Source of the DNA: Hyphomicrobiales bacterium
GTDB lineage: Bacteria; Pseudomonadota; Alphaproteobacteria; Rhizobiales; Rhizobiaceae
Direction: 5' to 3'
NCBI GenBank assembly: GCA_900471605.1
Contig: UCEY01000002.1
Coordinates: 62,001-126,000, forward strand
Length of the DNA: 64,000 bases
The position numbers and the translations under genes were made by a program. Shown here one piece after another: positions 48,303-57,425 of this stretch. The stretch's first letter is position 1, and each line of letters begins with the position of its first letter. The notes under the pieces were generated by a model, which was given only the letters and a program-made list of their open reading frames with translations, did no database searches and had not been told where the DNA came from.

Positions 48303-49190
48303 TCAACGCTGCAGCGCCGCCTTCACTGCGGCAATGTTGCTGGCATGAACATCTTCGTAAGGCGCGAAATAAAGCGCGACACCGGAGGCGATTTCTTCCG
48401 CCGCAAACGATTTCAACGAAGGGTCGATGTCGTGTCCGGCGGCGATTGAACCTGCCATGCGGCGCAGATAGGCGCGGTTGGCATCGATCAGGCTCGACCC
48501 GTAACCGCCTGACGCGATGCGTTCCGCGTCGCCATGCGCCGGCAGGATCTTGGCGATCGGCCAGGTGCGCATCCGGGCGAGCTCGGCGATATGCGTGCCG
48601 ATCTCAGCGGCTTCCGAGATATAGGTGACGGTATCTTCCAGCGTATCGCCAGCGAGCAGAAGCCGTTCTTCCGGCAGCCAGATCACGTTGCCATCGGCGC
48701 TGTGGATGGCGAAATGGTGCAGTTCGACCCTGCGGCGCCCGACTGTCAGATCAAGCCTGCCGTCAAACAGTGTGGTCGGCAGAACGAGAGGCGAGATCGG
48801 CGGATTGGCGCTTTCGATCCTCTCGCGGTTCTCTTTCAATTTCTCGGCCGTCAGCGTGAGCGCGATAATCTCGCAATCGGAAAAGATCGCATTTCCGGCG
48901 ATATGATCCTTGTGCCAGTGGCTGAGCACGACGCGGATTTTCGCGACGCCCAACGCTTCCAGATGCGTGCGGATCGCTTTCGCATGGCCGAGCGAGATAT
49001 GCGTATCATAGACCAGCGCCTCGCCTTGATCGACGATCGCATAGGACGCAACGCCAAGCGAATAGGCGCCGTCATCCAGCCAGTTCGCGCTTTTCGCATG
49101 CAGCCGTCTGCCGGGCACCCGGCCGTCGTAATAGGCGAAGATGCCGGGATGGGGTTCGAGAATTCGAAGGGTCGCAGTCATTTCACGCAT
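48303..49190 (-). CDS. Metallo-beta-lactamase-fold hydrolase
   Basis: The 295-residue protein carries the MBL zinc motif as LSHWHKDHIAGN (HxHxDH). The later ligands are probably the His in the FAIHSADGNV region, Asp in LLAGDTLED and His in ILPAHGDAE. This is the glyoxalase II-like/hydrolase group. It likely hydrolyses an ester or thioester in the cytoplasm. Starts at 49190 and 49181 are possible. It follows ybaK by eight bases on the same strand. Confidence 0.9.
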   Translation of the reverse strand: MREMTATLRILEPHPGIFAYYDGRVPGRRLHAKSANWLDDGAYSLGVASYAIVDQGEALVYDTHISLGHAKAIRTHLEALGVAKIRVVLSHWHKDHIAGNAIFSDCEIIALTLTAEKLKENRERIESANPPISPLVLPTTLFDGRLDLTVGRRRVELHHFAIHSADGNVIWLPEERLLLAGDTLEDTVTYISEAAEIGTHIAELARMRTWPIAKILPAHGDAERIASGGYGSSLIDANRAYLRRMAGSIAAGHDIDPSLKSFAAEEIASGVALYFAPYEDVHASNIAAVKAALQR

Positions 49191-49197
49191 GATCGCA

Positions 49198-49671
49198 TCA
49201 CGCCACCAGCGGCGCGGCGACCGCCTTCAATGCATCCCGGGCGGCCCTGGGATCAAGCTTCACCTGAAGCCCCCGCTGACCGCCGTTGATGAAGACATGC
49301 GGCTCGTCGAGCGCGGTGATCTCGATTGCCGTCGGCACAAGCTTCTTCTGGCCGAACGGGCTGATGCCGCCGACATGGTAGCCGGTCGCCCGTTCGGCAT
49401 CGGCGGGCTTCATCATGTTCGCCGACTTGCCCTTGAACGCCGCCGCGAGCTTCTTCATCGAAACCTCGTGATCGGACGGCACCACCACGCAGACCGCCTT
49501 GCCATCCACTTCCGCCATCAGCGTCTTCAAAACACGGCGCGGTTCCTCCCCGATCGCCTCCGCCGCCTGCATCCCGATCCGATCCGCATTCGGATCGTAG
49601 TCATAGGTGACGGTGACAAAGGCGACGCCTGCCTTTTCGAGCATCTGGGTAGCACGGGTTGTCTTGGACAT
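49198..49671 (-). CDS. ybaK: Cys-tRNA(Pro)/Cys-tRNA(Cys) deacylase YbaK
   Basis: The 157-residue editing factor has the YbaK core: RRVLKTLMAEVDGKAVCVVVPSDHEVSMKKLAAAFKGKSANMM, read in segments, with the catalytic Lys in VLKTL, then GYHVGGISPFGQKKLVPTAIE. It hydrolyses Cys wrongly attached to tRNA(Pro). It sits between the arsC-like gene (14 bases) and the MBL gene (7 bases), a three-gene unit. Confidence 0.94.
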   Translation of the reverse strand: MSKTTRATQMLEKAGVAFVTVTYDYDPNADRIGMQAAEAIGEEPRRVLKTLMAEVDGKAVCVVVPSDHEVSMKKLAAAFKGKSANMMKPADAERATGYHVGGISPFGQKKLVPTAIEITALDEPHVFINGGQRGLQVKLDPRAARDALKAVAAPLVA

Positions 49672-49685
49672 AGGCGAATCCTGGT

Positions 49686-50039
49686 TCAGATTTCAGCAAA
49701 AGCCTCTTCGTAAATCTCCGGCTTGAAGCCGACGATCAGCTTTCCGTCCGCCTCCAGGACCGGCCGCTTGATCATCGAGGGCTGAGCGAGCATCAGCGTG
49801 ATCGCCTTTTCCCGATCGAGGTCAGCCTTGTCGGCTTCCTCGAGCTTTTTGAACGTTGTGCCGGCGCGGTTGAGCACGATCTCCCAGCCGGCCCGGTCCG
49901 TCCAGGTATCCAGATGCGCTCGGTCGATCCCCTCGGCCTTGTAGTCATGGAAGGCATAGGTGACGCCTTTGCGGTCGAGCCAGTCGCGCGCCTTCTTCAT
50001 CGTATCGCAGTTCTTGATGCCGTAGATCGTGATTGCCAT
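49686..50039 (-). CDS. ArsC/Spx-family protein, YffB type
   Basis: The 117-residue thioredoxin-fold protein starts ITIYGIKNCDTMKKARDWLDRKG, with a single Cys in KNCDT. RAGTTFKKLEE and MLAQPSMIKRPVLE follow, with Arg and Pro conserved in the ArsC family. YffB-type proteins are glutathione-dependent reductases of unknown substrate, not arsenate reductases proper. The ATG at 50039 is preferred over an upstream extension. It is the first gene of a unit with ybaK and the MBL gene. Confidence 0.9.
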   Translation of the reverse strand: MAITIYGIKNCDTMKKARDWLDRKGVTYAFHDYKAEGIDRAHLDTWTDRAGWEIVLNRAGTTFKKLEEADKADLDREKAITLMLAQPSMIKRPVLEADGKLIVGFKPEIYEEAFAEI

Positions 50040-50215
50040 CGAAGCCTCTTCATTTCCAGACCTGACCGATACCAAGTGCAACCCTCGCCATGCAAGCCGC
50101 CCCGGCGTGGTTAACCGTTGTTATGTGACAGTTGCATGGCTACCCTGTTCTGTTGTGCATTGCACAAAAACAGCACAAACCTCATATTTTAGCAGAACCA
50201 AAAAGGAGAGTTCAC

Positions 50216-50380
50216 ATGTCCGTACAGAGCAAGAGCCGTCGTGGTATCATCAGCCGCGCGTTCGCAGTCATGGGCGCTGCAATTTCGGTTTCGGCAGCCG
50301 TCGAAAACCATCGTCGTCCGAGCCACCGCGATCTGAACACGCTGGGTATCGATCCCAAAGCTTTCGATCGTCTGGGCTGA
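50216..50380 (+). CDS. Short basic protein, 54 residues (DUF1127-like)
   Basis: MSVQSKSRRGIISRAFAVMGAAISVSAAVENHRRPSHRDLNTLGIDPKAF resembles short rhizobial proteins with a C-terminal DL.TLGID motif, some carrying DUF1127. AAGGAG precedes the ATG at 50216. It stands alone upstream of the chemoreceptor gene. Small DUF1127-type proteins affect RNA turnover and phosphate or stress responses elsewhere; nothing here shows the role. Confidence 0.65.
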   Translation: MSVQSKSRRGIISRAFAVMGAAISVSAAVENHRRPSHRDLNTLGIDPKAFDRLG

Positions 50381-50518
50381 TTTGTTTTTCCCGGCCTTAC
50401 CCGGCCGGGATCGGGTGGCTATCTCAGCCTTAAGTATAAGTCTTCGCGGGATACTCGCGTAAACTGACCGTTAACCATGGCTATCCTATAGTCTCCTAAT
50501 ATTCCGGGAGGTGTGGAT

Positions 50519-51955
50519 TTGGTTGCGCTGGTCATCAAGGAAGAAGCGCCGTCGGGGCCTGTGCCTGTCGACGGCGAAGTGCTGAAGCGTTCCGTCGCCA
50601 AGCTGGCGAGCGAGGCTTCGGCGCTTGGCCTGCATCTGGTTGATATTGCCGGTGCCATCCAGGATACCGCGTCGCAGTCCTCCGCACATGCAACACTGCT
50701 GGGCCGTCTTACCCAGTCCGCTCAGTCGATTGCGGACGCCAACGGCCACGTTGCCCGCTCCCTTCAGGAATCCGACAAGCTGACGGCGAACGCGCGCAAG
50801 GTGCTCGGCGAGCAGGCGGAGCAGCTTTCCGGCTCGATCACCGCGATCGATAACATGGTGCATGCGTCCCAGGAAATCGGCGCCGAGATCAAGCTGTTCT
50901 CCACGGCGCTTGGCGACGTGGGACGTTTGGCGGACGCGATCGGCATGATCGCGCGGCAGACCAACCTTCTGGCCCTCAATGCCGCGATCGAAGCGGCGCG
51001 TGCCGGTGAGGCGGGCAAGGGCTTTGCCGTGGTCGCCGCGGAAGTGCGCGCCCTGTCGTTGCAGACTTCCCAGACCACCAGTTCGATCCAGGCCACGCTC
51101 GATCAGCTCAACAGTCGCATCGACCGGTTGGTGAAGGCTGGTGAAGGTGCCAGCCAGTCGGCCGAGGGGGTCAAGACGACCGCGATGAAGGTCCAGGGTT
51201 CATTCAAGGGCGTCGAAGGCGTCATGACCCAGATCCTCGACAACGCGTCCTCACTTGCCGGGACGACCGAAACCGTCGACCGGCAATGCGGCGAGTTCGC
51301 CTCTTCAATCGCATCCGCGGCAAGCGCGATCCTGAAATCCAACGACCAGCTGCAGCAGACCTCGTCCCGTGTCGGCGAAGTCGTGACGATTTCCGAGCGG
51401 ATGATCCAGACGACGGCGAGTGCCGGCATCGAGACCCCGGACAGTCCCTATATCAGTGCGGTGATGGCCTATGCCGCCGAGGTTTCGTCGGCCTTCGAGG
51501 CAGGCGTGAAATCCGGCCGCATCGACCTTGGCGCTTTGTTCGACCGGCAGTACGCTCCGATCCCGGGCAGCGATCCCGTCCAGTACATGACGCGCTTTAC
51601 GGAATTCACCGACAACGTCCTGCCACCGATCCAGGAGCGCGCCGCAGAAAGCGACGCTCGGGTCGCCTTCTGCGCTGCCGTCGACGAGAATGGCTACCTG
51701 CCCACCCACAATCGAAAGTTCTCGCAGCGCCAGCGTCCCGGCGACGTGACATGGAACACGGCCAACTGCCGCAACCGGCGTATCTTCAACGACCGCGTAG
51801 GCCTCGCGGCGGGCCGCAACAAGGAACCCTTCCTGCTGCAGACCTACCGCCGCGACATGGGCGGCGGCCAGTTCGTGCTGATGAAAGATATTTCCGCTCC
51901 GATCACCGTCAACGGGCGTCACTGGGGCGGGCTGCGTCTCGCGATCAAGGTCTGA
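50519..51955 (+). CDS. Soluble methyl-accepting chemotaxis protein with C-terminal sensor
   Basis: The 478-residue protein contains a receptor signalling domain with the conserved tip [37 protein letters not shown] (read in segments, about residues 145-185). No membrane segment is present. A C-terminal domain ([54 protein letters not shown]) resembles a Cache/PAS-like sensor, placed after the signalling part instead of before it. GGGAGG at 50506 favours a TTG start at 50519 over GTG at 50513. No che genes are adjacent. Confidence 0.88.
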   Translation: MVALVIKEEAPSGPVPVDGEVLKRSVAKLASEASALGLHLVDIAGAIQDTASQSSAHATLLGRLTQSAQSIADANGHVARSLQESDKLTANARKVLGEQAEQLSGSITAIDNMVHASQEIGAEIKLFSTALGDVGRLADAIGMIARQTNLLALNAAIEAARAGEAGKGFAVVAAEVRALSLQTSQTTSSIQATLDQLNSRIDRLVKAGEGASQSAEGVKTTAMKVQGSFKGVEGVMTQILDNASSLAGTTETVDRQCGEFASSIASAASAILKSNDQLQQTSSRVGEVVTISERMIQTTASAGIETPDSPYISAVMAYAAEVSSAFEAGVKSGRIDLGALFDRQYAPIPGSDPVQYMTRFTEFTDNVLPPIQERAAESDARVAFCAAVDENGYLPTHNRKFSQRQRPGDVTWNTANCRNRRIFNDRVGLAAGRNKEPFLLQTYRRDMGGGQFVLMKDISAPITVNGRHWGGLRLAIKV

Positions 51956-51967
51956 AGTTCTTTTCGG

Positions 51968-52657
51968 TCAGATCGGCATCCGGAGCTGTTGCGGCAGCGC
52001 TGGATAGGCAGGGGCGTTCGGATCGAAGCTCCATCTCCCGAATTCCTCGTGCCGCGTCTCGCCATAATGGCTATAGACCAGCATGAATTCCCCCGCGATC
52101 CATGCGTAGTTCCGTTCGACGGGCATGGTTTCTATGCGCCCGCAGCCGTAGATCAGCGTCACGTGCGGAGTTGCATCGGCCATCCGGTAGCTCGGCAAAT
52201 TATGGCGGGAAAGGGCGCTCCGCAGCATCTGCGCGAACTGGTTGACCACCGGATTGCCTTTGGCTCGGTAAAGGGCGAGATGCCGCTTGCCTCCAAACAG
52301 GCCGCTGCTGTCGAGTGTGACCGGAACCGGCCTCGCATGGAGAGTGGCCGCGACCATTCTGGTTGCCTCGATCAGTGCCATGGGCGGTTCGTCGAACTGT
52401 TCCATGCACAGCAGGCTCATATGCAGAAGATGGGCGGGATAGGCATCGCGGGTATTCTGGTTCGCCGCGTGATGCATGGCGTCGCCGTGCATGATCAGAC
52501 CCATAGGGGTGGACGGCTTCAGCACGAACATCAGCTTGCTCTTTGAGCGAACAGGCCGGGCCGGTGTGGGAAGCCAGCCTTCGCCAAAGGGGAGCGAAGG
52601 CTGGCCGGCGTGCTTGCGCAAGCTCATCTTGCTACCGTCATAGTAATGCGACCTCAT
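51968..52657 (-). CDS. 2H-family phosphoesterase (2'-5' RNA ligase-like)
   Basis: The 229-residue protein carries the two HxS/T motifs of the 2H superfamily: AHLLHMSLLCMEQ and TPHVTLIYGCG. The family includes ThpR (2'-5' RNA cyclic phosphodiesterase) and other RNA-processing enzymes. The N-terminal 45 residues are a family-variable extension. It converges on the chemoreceptor gene with 12 bases between the stops. The RNA substrate is unknown. Confidence 0.85.
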   Translation of the reverse strand: MRSHYYDGSKMSLRKHAGQPSLPFGEGWLPTPARPVRSKSKLMFVLKPSTPMGLIMHGDAMHHAANQNTRDAYPAHLLHMSLLCMEQFDEPPMALIEATRMVAATLHARPVPVTLDSSGLFGGKRHLALYRAKGNPVVNQFAQMLRSALSRHNLPSYRMADATPHVTLIYGCGRIETMPVERNYAWIAGEFMLVYSHYGETRHEEFGRWSFDPNAPAYPALPQQLRMPI

Positions 52658-52902
52658 GCCGTTGAATGAAGCCTAGCGGCACTGCGAACATGTGTAAAGA
52701 ACAAACGCGGAACAATTGATATCATGGTTAATCCGAAAGTGAATTCTCTAACGATTTCAAGGGATAGCTTGGTCAAAGAAGCGATGGACGGCGACGTCGG
52801 CCAACAGTTCTGAGAGAGCAGCGCTCATTGCGGCAAGAAACGGGTTGAATCCTTGAAGCCGAGGCCCGATTCTATAGTCGATCCAAATGCGGAGGTTTCC
52901 TC

Positions 52903-53460
52903 ATGACAACGCATCAATACCTGATTTTCGAAACTCCGGGCGGCTTCTGCGGCATAGCCTGGAATGATGTCGGAATCACCCGTTTCCAGCTGCCGACCAG
53001 GAGCGCGGATTCGACCGAAAAGCTGTTGCTGCGCCGGCTGCCGGAGGCCGAGCCCGGCGCTCCATCTGCCGAGGTGCGCGAAGCCGTGGACGTCGTGAAG
53101 CGTTATTTTGCCGGCGAGGAGGTCGATTTCTCGAAGGTGAAGCTCGACCTTGAAGGCCAGGATGAATTCTTCAGGCGGATCTACGCCGCCGCCCGCCGGA
53201 TCGGATGGGGGCACACGACGACCTATGGCGCGATCGCCAGGGAGCTTGGCGCCGGTCCCGAGGCCGCCCGGGATGTCGGTCAGGCGATGGCGAAGAACCC
53301 CGTGGCGCTGATCATTCCCTGCCACCGCGTGCTCGCCGCCGGCGGCAAGATCGGCGGCTTTTCAGCGCCCGGCGGATCCACGTCCAAGGCCCGCATGCTG
53401 GAACTCGAGGGCGTGCGCCTGACGCCGCCCGAGCCTGCGCAGCAATCGCTCGGGTTCTGA
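52903..53460 (+). CDS. ogt: Methylated-DNA-protein cysteine methyltransferase
   Basis: The 185-residue repair protein removes alkyl groups from O6-alkylguanine onto its own Cys. The active site IPCHRVL is intact, as is the helix WGHTTTYGAIARELG that carries the minor-groove-binding part. The N-terminal domain is the short Ogt type, without an Ada domain. GGAGG precedes the ATG. It converges on the DedA-like gene with five bases between the stops. Confidence 0.95.
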   Translation: MTTHQYLIFETPGGFCGIAWNDVGITRFQLPTRSADSTEKLLLRRLPEAEPGAPSAEVREAVDVVKRYFAGEEVDFSKVKLDLEGQDEFFRRIYAAARRIGWGHTTTYGAIARELGAGPEAARDVGQAMAKNPVALIIPCHRVLAAGGKIGGFSAPGGSTSKARMLELEGVRLTPPEPAQQSLGF

Positions 53461-53465
53461 TCCGC

Positions 53466-54056
53466 TCAGTATGTCAGGAATTTATAGGCGACATAGGCGA
53501 CGATCAGCAGCGCCGCCACTGCCATGGTGATGAGCCCCAGCCGCTTTTCGATGAAATGGCGGATGTCCTCGCCATATCGGCGCAGCAGCCAGGCGAGCAG
53601 GAAGAACCGCGCCCCGCGGGTGACGATCGCCGATATAACGAACAGGCCGAGATTGACATGCGCCACGCCGGACAGGATCGTCACCACCTTGATCGGCGGC
53701 AGGTGCGCAAAACCTGACGTGACCAGCAGCAGCACGACCGTTTCATAGGTGATGCCGGCCTTGAGTTCGTTGAAAGTATCGAGCTTGCCCCAGAAACGCA
53801 GGATCGGTTCCGCAAGCGCATCGAAGGCGAAATACCCGATGCCCCATCCGGCGATGCCGCCGAGCACGGAAAAGACGGTGGCTATCAGCGCATAACGCCA
53901 GGCGCGCTGCGGCCGGGCGAGCGCCATCGGCAGGAACAGCACGTCGGCCGGCACCAGGAAGACCGAGCTTTCGACGAAGGCGATCACGGCAAGCCATACC
54001 GCCGCGGATTTACGGGCGCTGAGCGCCATCGTCCAGTTGTAGAGGCTGCGGAGCAT
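53466..54056 (-). CDS. YqaA/DedA-family membrane protein
   Basis: The 196-residue inner-membrane protein has about five hydrophobic segments and the SNARE-associated (DedA) motif region FVESSVFLVPADVLFLPMALARP and ILSGVAHVNLGLFVISAIVTRGARFFLLAWLL, read in segments. Family members affect membrane potential and lipid handling; polyprenyl-phosphate flipping is proposed for DedA proteins. It follows guaA in the same direction by 69 bases. Confidence 0.87.
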   Translation of the reverse strand: MLRSLYNWTMALSARKSAAVWLAVIAFVESSVFLVPADVLFLPMALARPQRAWRYALIATVFSVLGGIAGWGIGYFAFDALAEPILRFWGKLDTFNELKAGITYETVVLLLVTSGFAHLPPIKVVTILSGVAHVNLGLFVISAIVTRGARFFLLAWLLRRYGEDIRHFIEKRLGLITMAVAALLIVAYVAYKFLTY

Positions 54057-54125
54057 GGGTGGGAATCCCGTAGTGACCAGAGGTTCGGCGGTCGCAGGGA
54101 AACTGCGGCCGCCGGAAGCGCTTGG

Positions 54126-55703
54126 TTATTCCCACTCGATCGTGCCGGGCGGCTTCGAGGTCACATCGTAGACGACGCGGTTGATGCCGCGGACTTCGTT
54201 GATGATGCGGGTCGCGGTCCGGCCGAGGAAGTTCATGTCGTAGGGATAGAAATCCGCCGTCATGCCATCGACCGAGGTGACGGCGCGCAGCGCGCAGACG
54301 AAATCGTAGGTGCGGTAGTCGCCCATGACGCCGACGGTCTGCACCGGCAGGAGCACGGCGAAGGCCTGCCAGATCGTGTCGTAGAGACCGGCCTTGCGGA
54401 TTTCGTCGAGATAGATCGCATCCGCCTTGCGCAGGATGTCGAGCTTTTCGCGGGTGACGCCGCCGGGGCAGCGGATCGCAAGTCCCGGACCCGGGAAGGG
54501 ATGGCGGCCGATGAAGCTGTCCGGCAGGCCGAGTTCGCGGCCAAGCGCGCGCACTTCGTCCTTGAAGAGTTCGCGCAGCGGCTCGACGAGTTTCATGTTC
54601 ATCCGCTCCGGCAGGCCACCGACATTGTGGTGGCTCTTGATGGTGACCGAAGGTCCGCCGGAGAAGGAGACGCTTTCGATCACATCCGGATAAAGCGTGC
54701 CCTGCGCGAGGAAGGCCGGAGAACCCTTGCCGTCCGCGGCGATCTTGGCGGCTTCCGCCTCGAAGACCTCGATGAACAGCCGGCCGATCGTCTTGCGCTT
54801 CACTTCGGGGTCGGAAACGCCCTCAAGCTGGCCGAGGAACAGATCGGACGCATCCACATGCACGAGCGGGATGTTGTAGTGGTCGCGGAACATGCCGACG
54901 ACCTGCTCGGTTTCGCCCATCCGCATCAGGCCGTGATCGACATAGATGCAGGTCAGCTGGTCGCCGACCGCTTCGTGGATCAGCACGGCCGCGACGGAGG
55001 AATCGACGCCGCCGGACAGGCCGCAGATCACCCGTTCCTTGCCGACCTGCTCGCGGATCTTGCGGATCATCTCTGCACGATAGGCGGACATCGTCCAGTC
55101 GGACTTCAGGCCGACGATCTTGTGCACGAAATTGGAGAGCAGCTTGGCGCCGTCGGGCGTATGCACCACTTCCGGGTGGAACATGGTCGTATAGTAGTGA
55201 CGGCTCTCGTCGGCAGCGATCGCGAAAGGTGCGTTCTCGGACGTCGCGATGACCTCGAAACCTTCAGGAAGCTTGGTGACCCGGTCGCCGTGGCTCATCC
55301 AGACCGGATACCGGCCGCCGACTTCCCAGAACCCCTCGAACAGCGGGCTCCTTGCCTTGATCTCCACGTCGGCGCGGCCGAATTCAGCTGCGTGCCCGCC
55401 TTCGACGACACCGCCGAGCTGGGTCGCGAGCGTCTGTTGCCCGTAGCAGATGCCGAGGATCGGGACGCCGCTGTCGAATACTGCCTGCGGTGCGCGGGGG
55501 CTGCCTTCGGTGGTCACCGATGCCGGGCCGCCGGAAAAGATCACGCCCTTGGGATGAAGTTTTTCGAACGCAGCGGCCGCGTTCTGGAAGGGGTGGATTT
55601 CGCAGTATACGCCGGCTTCACGGATGCGGCGCGCGATGAGCTGCGTCACCTGGCTGCCGAAATCGATGATGAGAATGCTGTCGGGATGAGCTATCTGGGT
55701 CAT
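54126..55703 (-). CDS. guaA: GMP synthase (glutamine-hydrolysing)
   Basis: The 525-residue enzyme makes GMP from XMP. The N-terminal glutaminase has ILGICYGQQ with the nucleophile Cys, and the ATP-pyrophosphatase domain has the P-loop [11 protein letters not shown]. The C-terminal dimerisation domain ends with GTIEWE. Length is normal. The ATG at 55703 gives the family-standard start. It stands alone between mtnN and the DedA-like gene. Confidence 0.97.
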   Translation of the reverse strand: MTQIAHPDSILIIDFGSQVTQLIARRIREAGVYCEIHPFQNAAAAFEKLHPKGVIFSGGPASVTTEGSPRAPQAVFDSGVPILGICYGQQTLATQLGGVVEGGHAAEFGRADVEIKARSPLFEGFWEVGGRYPVWMSHGDRVTKLPEGFEVIATSENAPFAIAADESRHYYTTMFHPEVVHTPDGAKLLSNFVHKIVGLKSDWTMSAYRAEMIRKIREQVGKERVICGLSGGVDSSVAAVLIHEAVGDQLTCIYVDHGLMRMGETEQVVGMFRDHYNIPLVHVDASDLFLGQLEGVSDPEVKRKTIGRLFIEVFEAEAAKIAADGKGSPAFLAQGTLYPDVIESVSFSGGPSVTIKSHHNVGGLPERMNMKLVEPLRELFKDEVRALGRELGLPDSFIGRHPFPGPGLAIRCPGGVTREKLDILRKADAIYLDEIRKAGLYDTIWQAFAVLLPVQTVGVMGDYRTYDFVCALRAVTSVDGMTADFYPYDMNFLGRTATRIINEVRGINRVVYDVTSKPPGTIEWE

Positions 55704-55764
55704 GCCGAGCCTTTAAAGAAACTTCCCGTTTCTGGCAACGGGGAATAAGGCGAAAATCATGCGC

Positions 55765-56418
55765 TCAGAGCGCGATCTCGCCGTCCTCCAGCCCCTCGAA
55801 CAGAGCATCGACCGCATCCGCCAGCTTCCGGTCGATCACATGAAGATATTCGGTCCAGTCGCCGACATGCTTCAGCTCTTCCTTGCCGTCGGAAATGCCG
55901 CGCAGGCCTATCAGCGGCAGATCGAAAAGCTGGCAGCAGCGCAGCACTGCAAAGGTCTCCATATCGACCATGTCGGCGCCGACGAGATCATAGGCCGCGC
56001 CGGAAACGATATTGCCGCCGGTCGAGAGCGACGCTTGCCTGACGCCGGGAATGCGCAAGGGCAGCGGCATGACCGCCGGATGGTCAAGGAAGGGCGTGCG
56101 GCCTTTCTCGAACCCGAGCGGCGAGGCGTCCATGTCGCGATAGGCGACCGACGAGGCTTGATAGACTTCCGTCTGCTCGAGGTTGCGGGAGCCGGCTGAA
56201 CCGAGCGAGACGACGAGATCGGGCAGGTCGCCCGTCGCTTCCAGCCTCGTCAGCGCATGGGAAAGCACCACGGCCGCCTCGACCGGGCCGACACCCGTCA
56301 TCAGCGGCTTGATGCGGGATTGCAGCGCCGGGCCGTATTCGGCATCGACCGCCATCACGAAAAGAATGGATTTGCCGCCCGCGAGGCTCGGCTCGCCGAG
56401 CGGAAGGGAAGAAGTCAT
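55765..56418 (-). CDS. mtnN: 5'-methylthioadenosine/S-adenosylhomocysteine nucleosidase
   Basis: The 217-residue phosphorylase-superfamily enzyme cleaves MTA and SAH in methionine salvage. Signatures are MTGVGPVEAA (40-49), SLGSAGS (71-77), GADMVDMET (148-156), with the catalytic Glu in VDMET, and GLRGISD (171-177). Its ATG overlaps the stop of the thioesterase by four bases (ATGA), so the two are coupled. Confidence 0.92.
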   Translation of the reverse strand: MTSSLPLGEPSLAGGKSILFVMAVDAEYGPALQSRIKPLMTGVGPVEAAVVLSHALTRLEATGDLPDLVVSLGSAGSRNLEQTEVYQASSVAYRDMDASPLGFEKGRTPFLDHPAVMPLPLRIPGVRQASLSTGGNIVSGAAYDLVGADMVDMETFAVLRCCQLFDLPLIGLRGISDGKEELKHVGDWTEYLHVIDRKLADAVDALFEGLEDGEIAL

Positions 56419-56864
56419 CCGGTTACGTCCTCTCGGCCGCGGATCACCATCATGGTGCCGGTCATGGAAGCGATGAGTTTGGCAGGCCCGTCGCCGATCG
56501 CATAGGCGCGGCCGTCGGCGACGATGATCGTCGAGCCCGGCTTGGTGATCTCGCCGCGGAACAGAAACCGTTCGCCGCGGCCGGGTGACATCAGGTTCAC
56601 CTTGAATTCGATGGTCAGGATCGAGGCTTCCGGTTCGATCACCGTATAGGCGGCGTAGCTGCAGGCGGCATCGAGCGCCGCGGAAATCACGCCGGCATGC
56701 AGGAAGCCATGCTGCTGGGTCAGTTTGACGTCGAACGGAAGTTCGATCTCGACCATCGCCTGTTCGACGCGCGTCAGCTCGGCACCGAGCATCGCCATCG
56801 CGCCCTGGCGGCCGAAACTTTGGCGCACCCGCTCGCGGAAGTCGCCCGTATCTTTCCCGTTCAT
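56415..56864 (-). CDS. PaaI-family thioesterase
   Basis: The 149-residue hot-dog fold protein has the PaaI motif LTQQHGFLHAGVISAALDAACSYAA, with the catalytic Asp. It probably hydrolyses acyl- or aryl-CoA thioesters. The ATG at 56864 has AAGGGAT upstream. Coupled translation with mtnN is indicated by the four-base overlap. The substrate is unknown; phenylacetyl-CoA genes are not nearby. Confidence 0.9.
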   Translation of the reverse strand: MNGKDTGDFRERVRQSFGRQGAMAMLGAELTRVEQAMVEIELPFDVKLTQQHGFLHAGVISAALDAACSYAAYTVIEPEASILTIEFKVNLMSPGRGERFLFRGEITKPGSTIIVADGRAYAIGDGPAKLIASMTGTMMVIRGREDVTG

Positions 56865-56935
56865 GTCCCATCCCTTTCGCAGTTGCGAAATTGGCATGCC
56901 GGGCGATGTTCGGCAAGCCATCGGATGGCACGTAC

Positions 56936-57388
56936 TTAATTCAGGAGCACGATCGACAGGTTGAGGACGGTTGCGAAGGCGACCCAGAGCGCATAAGGCA
57001 CGAAAAGCCAGGCCGCGGTCCGGTTTTTCTGCCAGCCTGCGGCGATGAACATCAATATCGTGACGAGCAATGGCACGATGATCACCAGGCCGAGAACCGG
57101 GCTGTGCAGGCCGAAGAAGGCCGGCGACCACAGAAGGTTGAGCGCCGCCTGGATGGCAAAGAGAACAAGGAGCCGGCGATTGTCCTCCTCAAACCAGATG
57201 GCGGAAAGCGCGACGCCGATCATCACGTAGAGGACCGTCCATACCGGCGCGAAGATGCAGCCCGGCGGATTGAAGAATGGCTTGTCGAGCGACTGGTACC
57301 ATTCGCCGGGTACATTGCTCGCGCCGCTCAAGGCTCCGAGTGCGACGCAGGCGACGATGAAGACTATCGTGACGAGGATCTTGATCAT
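56936..57388 (-). CDS. tspO: TspO/MBR-family tryptophan-rich sensory protein
   Basis: The 150-residue membrane protein has five transmembrane helices and TspO features: WYQSLDKPFFNPPGCIFAPVWTVLYVMIGVALSAIW and ALNLLWSPAFFG, read in segments. TspO binds porphyrins and tunes tetrapyrrole-dependent and stress responses. It follows the DUF1513 gene by 37 bases, which may link it to the iron operon. The ATG at 57388 starts MIKILVT. Confidence 0.93.
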   Translation of the reverse strand: MIKILVTIVFIVACVALGALSGASNVPGEWYQSLDKPFFNPPGCIFAPVWTVLYVMIGVALSAIWFEEDNRRLLVLFAIQAALNLLWSPAFFGLHSPVLGLVIIVPLLVTILMFIAAGWQKNRTAAWLFVPYALWVAFATVLNLSIVLLN

Positions 57389-57425
57389 GCCGCCGCAGAT
57401 AGCGCGGACTGTTGCGCCGGCCAGA

